Shown: one piece after another, positions 63,364 to 64,000 of the stretch
Layout of the letters: every line of letters begins with the position of its first letter
How positions within the stretch are numbered: position 1 is the first letter of the stretch
NCBI GenBank assembly: GCA_923184405.1
Contig: OV299793.1
Span: 410,571-474,570 of the forward strand
DNA: 64,000 bases
Origin: Neisseria meningitidis
GTDB taxonomy: Bacteria; Pseudomonadota; Gammaproteobacteria; Burkholderiales; Neisseriaceae
Direction: 5' to 3'
Translations under genes and position numbers: made by a program
The notes under the pieces: generated by a model
What the model saw: only the letters and a program-made list of their open reading frames with translations
Database searches by the model: none
What the model was told of the DNA's origin: nothing

Positions 63364-64000
63364 ATGCTTTTAGGTGTCAACATCGACCACATCGCTACCG
63401 TCCGCAATGCGCGCGGCACGACTTATCCCAGCCCCGTGGAGGCGGCACTGGTTGCCGAAACGCACGGTGCGGATTTGATTACCATGCACCTGCGCGAAGA
63501 CCGCCGCCACATCAAAGACGCGGATGTGTTTGCCGTCAAAACGCCATCCGCACGCGCCTGAACCTTGAAATGGCGTTGACGGAAGAAATGCTCGAAAACG
63601 CGCTTAAAGTGATGCCGGAAGACGTGTGCATCGTGCCTGAAAAACGTCAGAAATCACGACCGAAGGCGGCTTGGACGTATTGGCGCAACAGGAAAAAATC
63701 GCCGGGTTCACCAAAATCCTGACCGACGCAGGCATCGAGTGTCCTTCTTTATCGATGCTGACGACAGAGCAAATCCAAGCCGCCTATGATGTCAGCGCGC
63801 CCGTTGTCGAGCTGCACACAGGCGCGTATGCCGACGCGCGCAGCCACGCCGAACAACTCAAGCAATTCGAGCGTCTGCAAAACGGCGCGCATTTTGCAGG
63901 CGATTTGGGCTTGGTCGTCAACGCCGGACACGGACTGACCATACACAACGTTACCCCCATCGCCCAAATCCTCGCCATCCGCGAACTGAACATCGGGCAT
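63364..64000 (+). CDS. pdxJ: pyridoxine 5'-phosphate synthase (cut by window edge)
   Basis: PdxJ closes the ring of pyridoxine 5'-phosphate from deoxyxylulose phosphate and aminoacetone phosphate (vitamin B6). ATG 63364 after AAAGGAAAGATT gives [40 protein letters not shown] and [19 protein letters not shown]. After slips near 63543, 63640 and 63735, [71 protein letters not shown] and [20 protein letters not shown] follow, reaching the window end at about residue 212 of 242. Confidence 0.93.

Noticed and set aside
62817..63722. apparent RecO-PdxJ fusion frame
   Set aside because: It exists only because the recO stop is altered; the part over pdxJ is out of frame, while pdxJ has its own start and conserved N-terminus.

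Overview
The window is a neisserial chromosome segment, most likely Neisseria meningitidis. The evidence is the 12-mer DNA uptake sequence (ATGCCGTCTGAA), often paired as inverted repeats that act as terminators, plus Correia elements, NIME/dRS3 repeat arrays, an opa gene with CTCTT repeats, and a gene order that I recognise from meningococcus (nadC through the dcw cluster and prp locus to pdxJ). N. gonorrhoeae is not excluded, but the NIME arrays favour meningococcus.

Layout. 0-3 kb: NAD synthesis (tail of an NrtR-like Nudix regulator, nadC), an ArsR-type regulator and exonuclease III. 3-5.6 kb: a decayed patch of Correia elements, an IS110/Piv transposase remnant and unassigned sequence. 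5.6-11 kb, minus strand: proline use (putA, putP). 11.5-15.8 kb: ubiK, comM, a SPOR-domain protein, dsbA, uppP. 16.1-17.5 kb, minus strand: two tRNAs and a MidA-like methyltransferase. 17.8-37.9 kb: the division and cell wall cluster mraZ-rsmH-ftsL-ftsI-murE-pptA-murF-(small protein)-mraY-(Sel1 protein)-murD-ftsW-murG-murC-ddl-ftsQ-ftsA-ftsZ. 38-39.4 kb: an NCS2 purine permease. 40-49.4 kb: the propionate (methylcitrate) locus prpB-prpC-acnD-prpF-ackA. 49.7-54.5 kb: a YciO/Sua5 protein, nsrR, a hemerythrin-like protein and nnrS (nitric oxide response), then tyrA and a nitrilase-family amidase. 54.5-60 kb: repeat arrays around opa and a DMT transporter. 60-64 kb: a Bcr/CflA-type MFS pump, pheA, recO and the start of pdxJ.

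The dominant odd property is sequence quality. Nearly every gene, including single-copy essential ones (ftsZ, ftsA, ftsI, murC, murD, murE, murF, murG, mraY), carries single-base indels or in-frame stops. Most of the indels that I could place are one base missing from a homopolymer run. Some blocks (murD, the 3' half of prpF, ackA, the 3' end of pheA, parts of the repeat arrays) are saturated with substitutions, and some carry diverged tandem copies of the same segment. This looks like low-accuracy consensus and unresolved overlaps rather than real gene decay. I therefore give gene extents from first native start to native stop, label recoverable genes CDS, and state where the frame breaks. 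I did not find a convincing new biological system. The best leads are the 5' leader of prpB with its 34-codon reading frame, the unassigned AT-rich insert between prpC and acnD, and the mraZ promoter with its putative MraZ operator.
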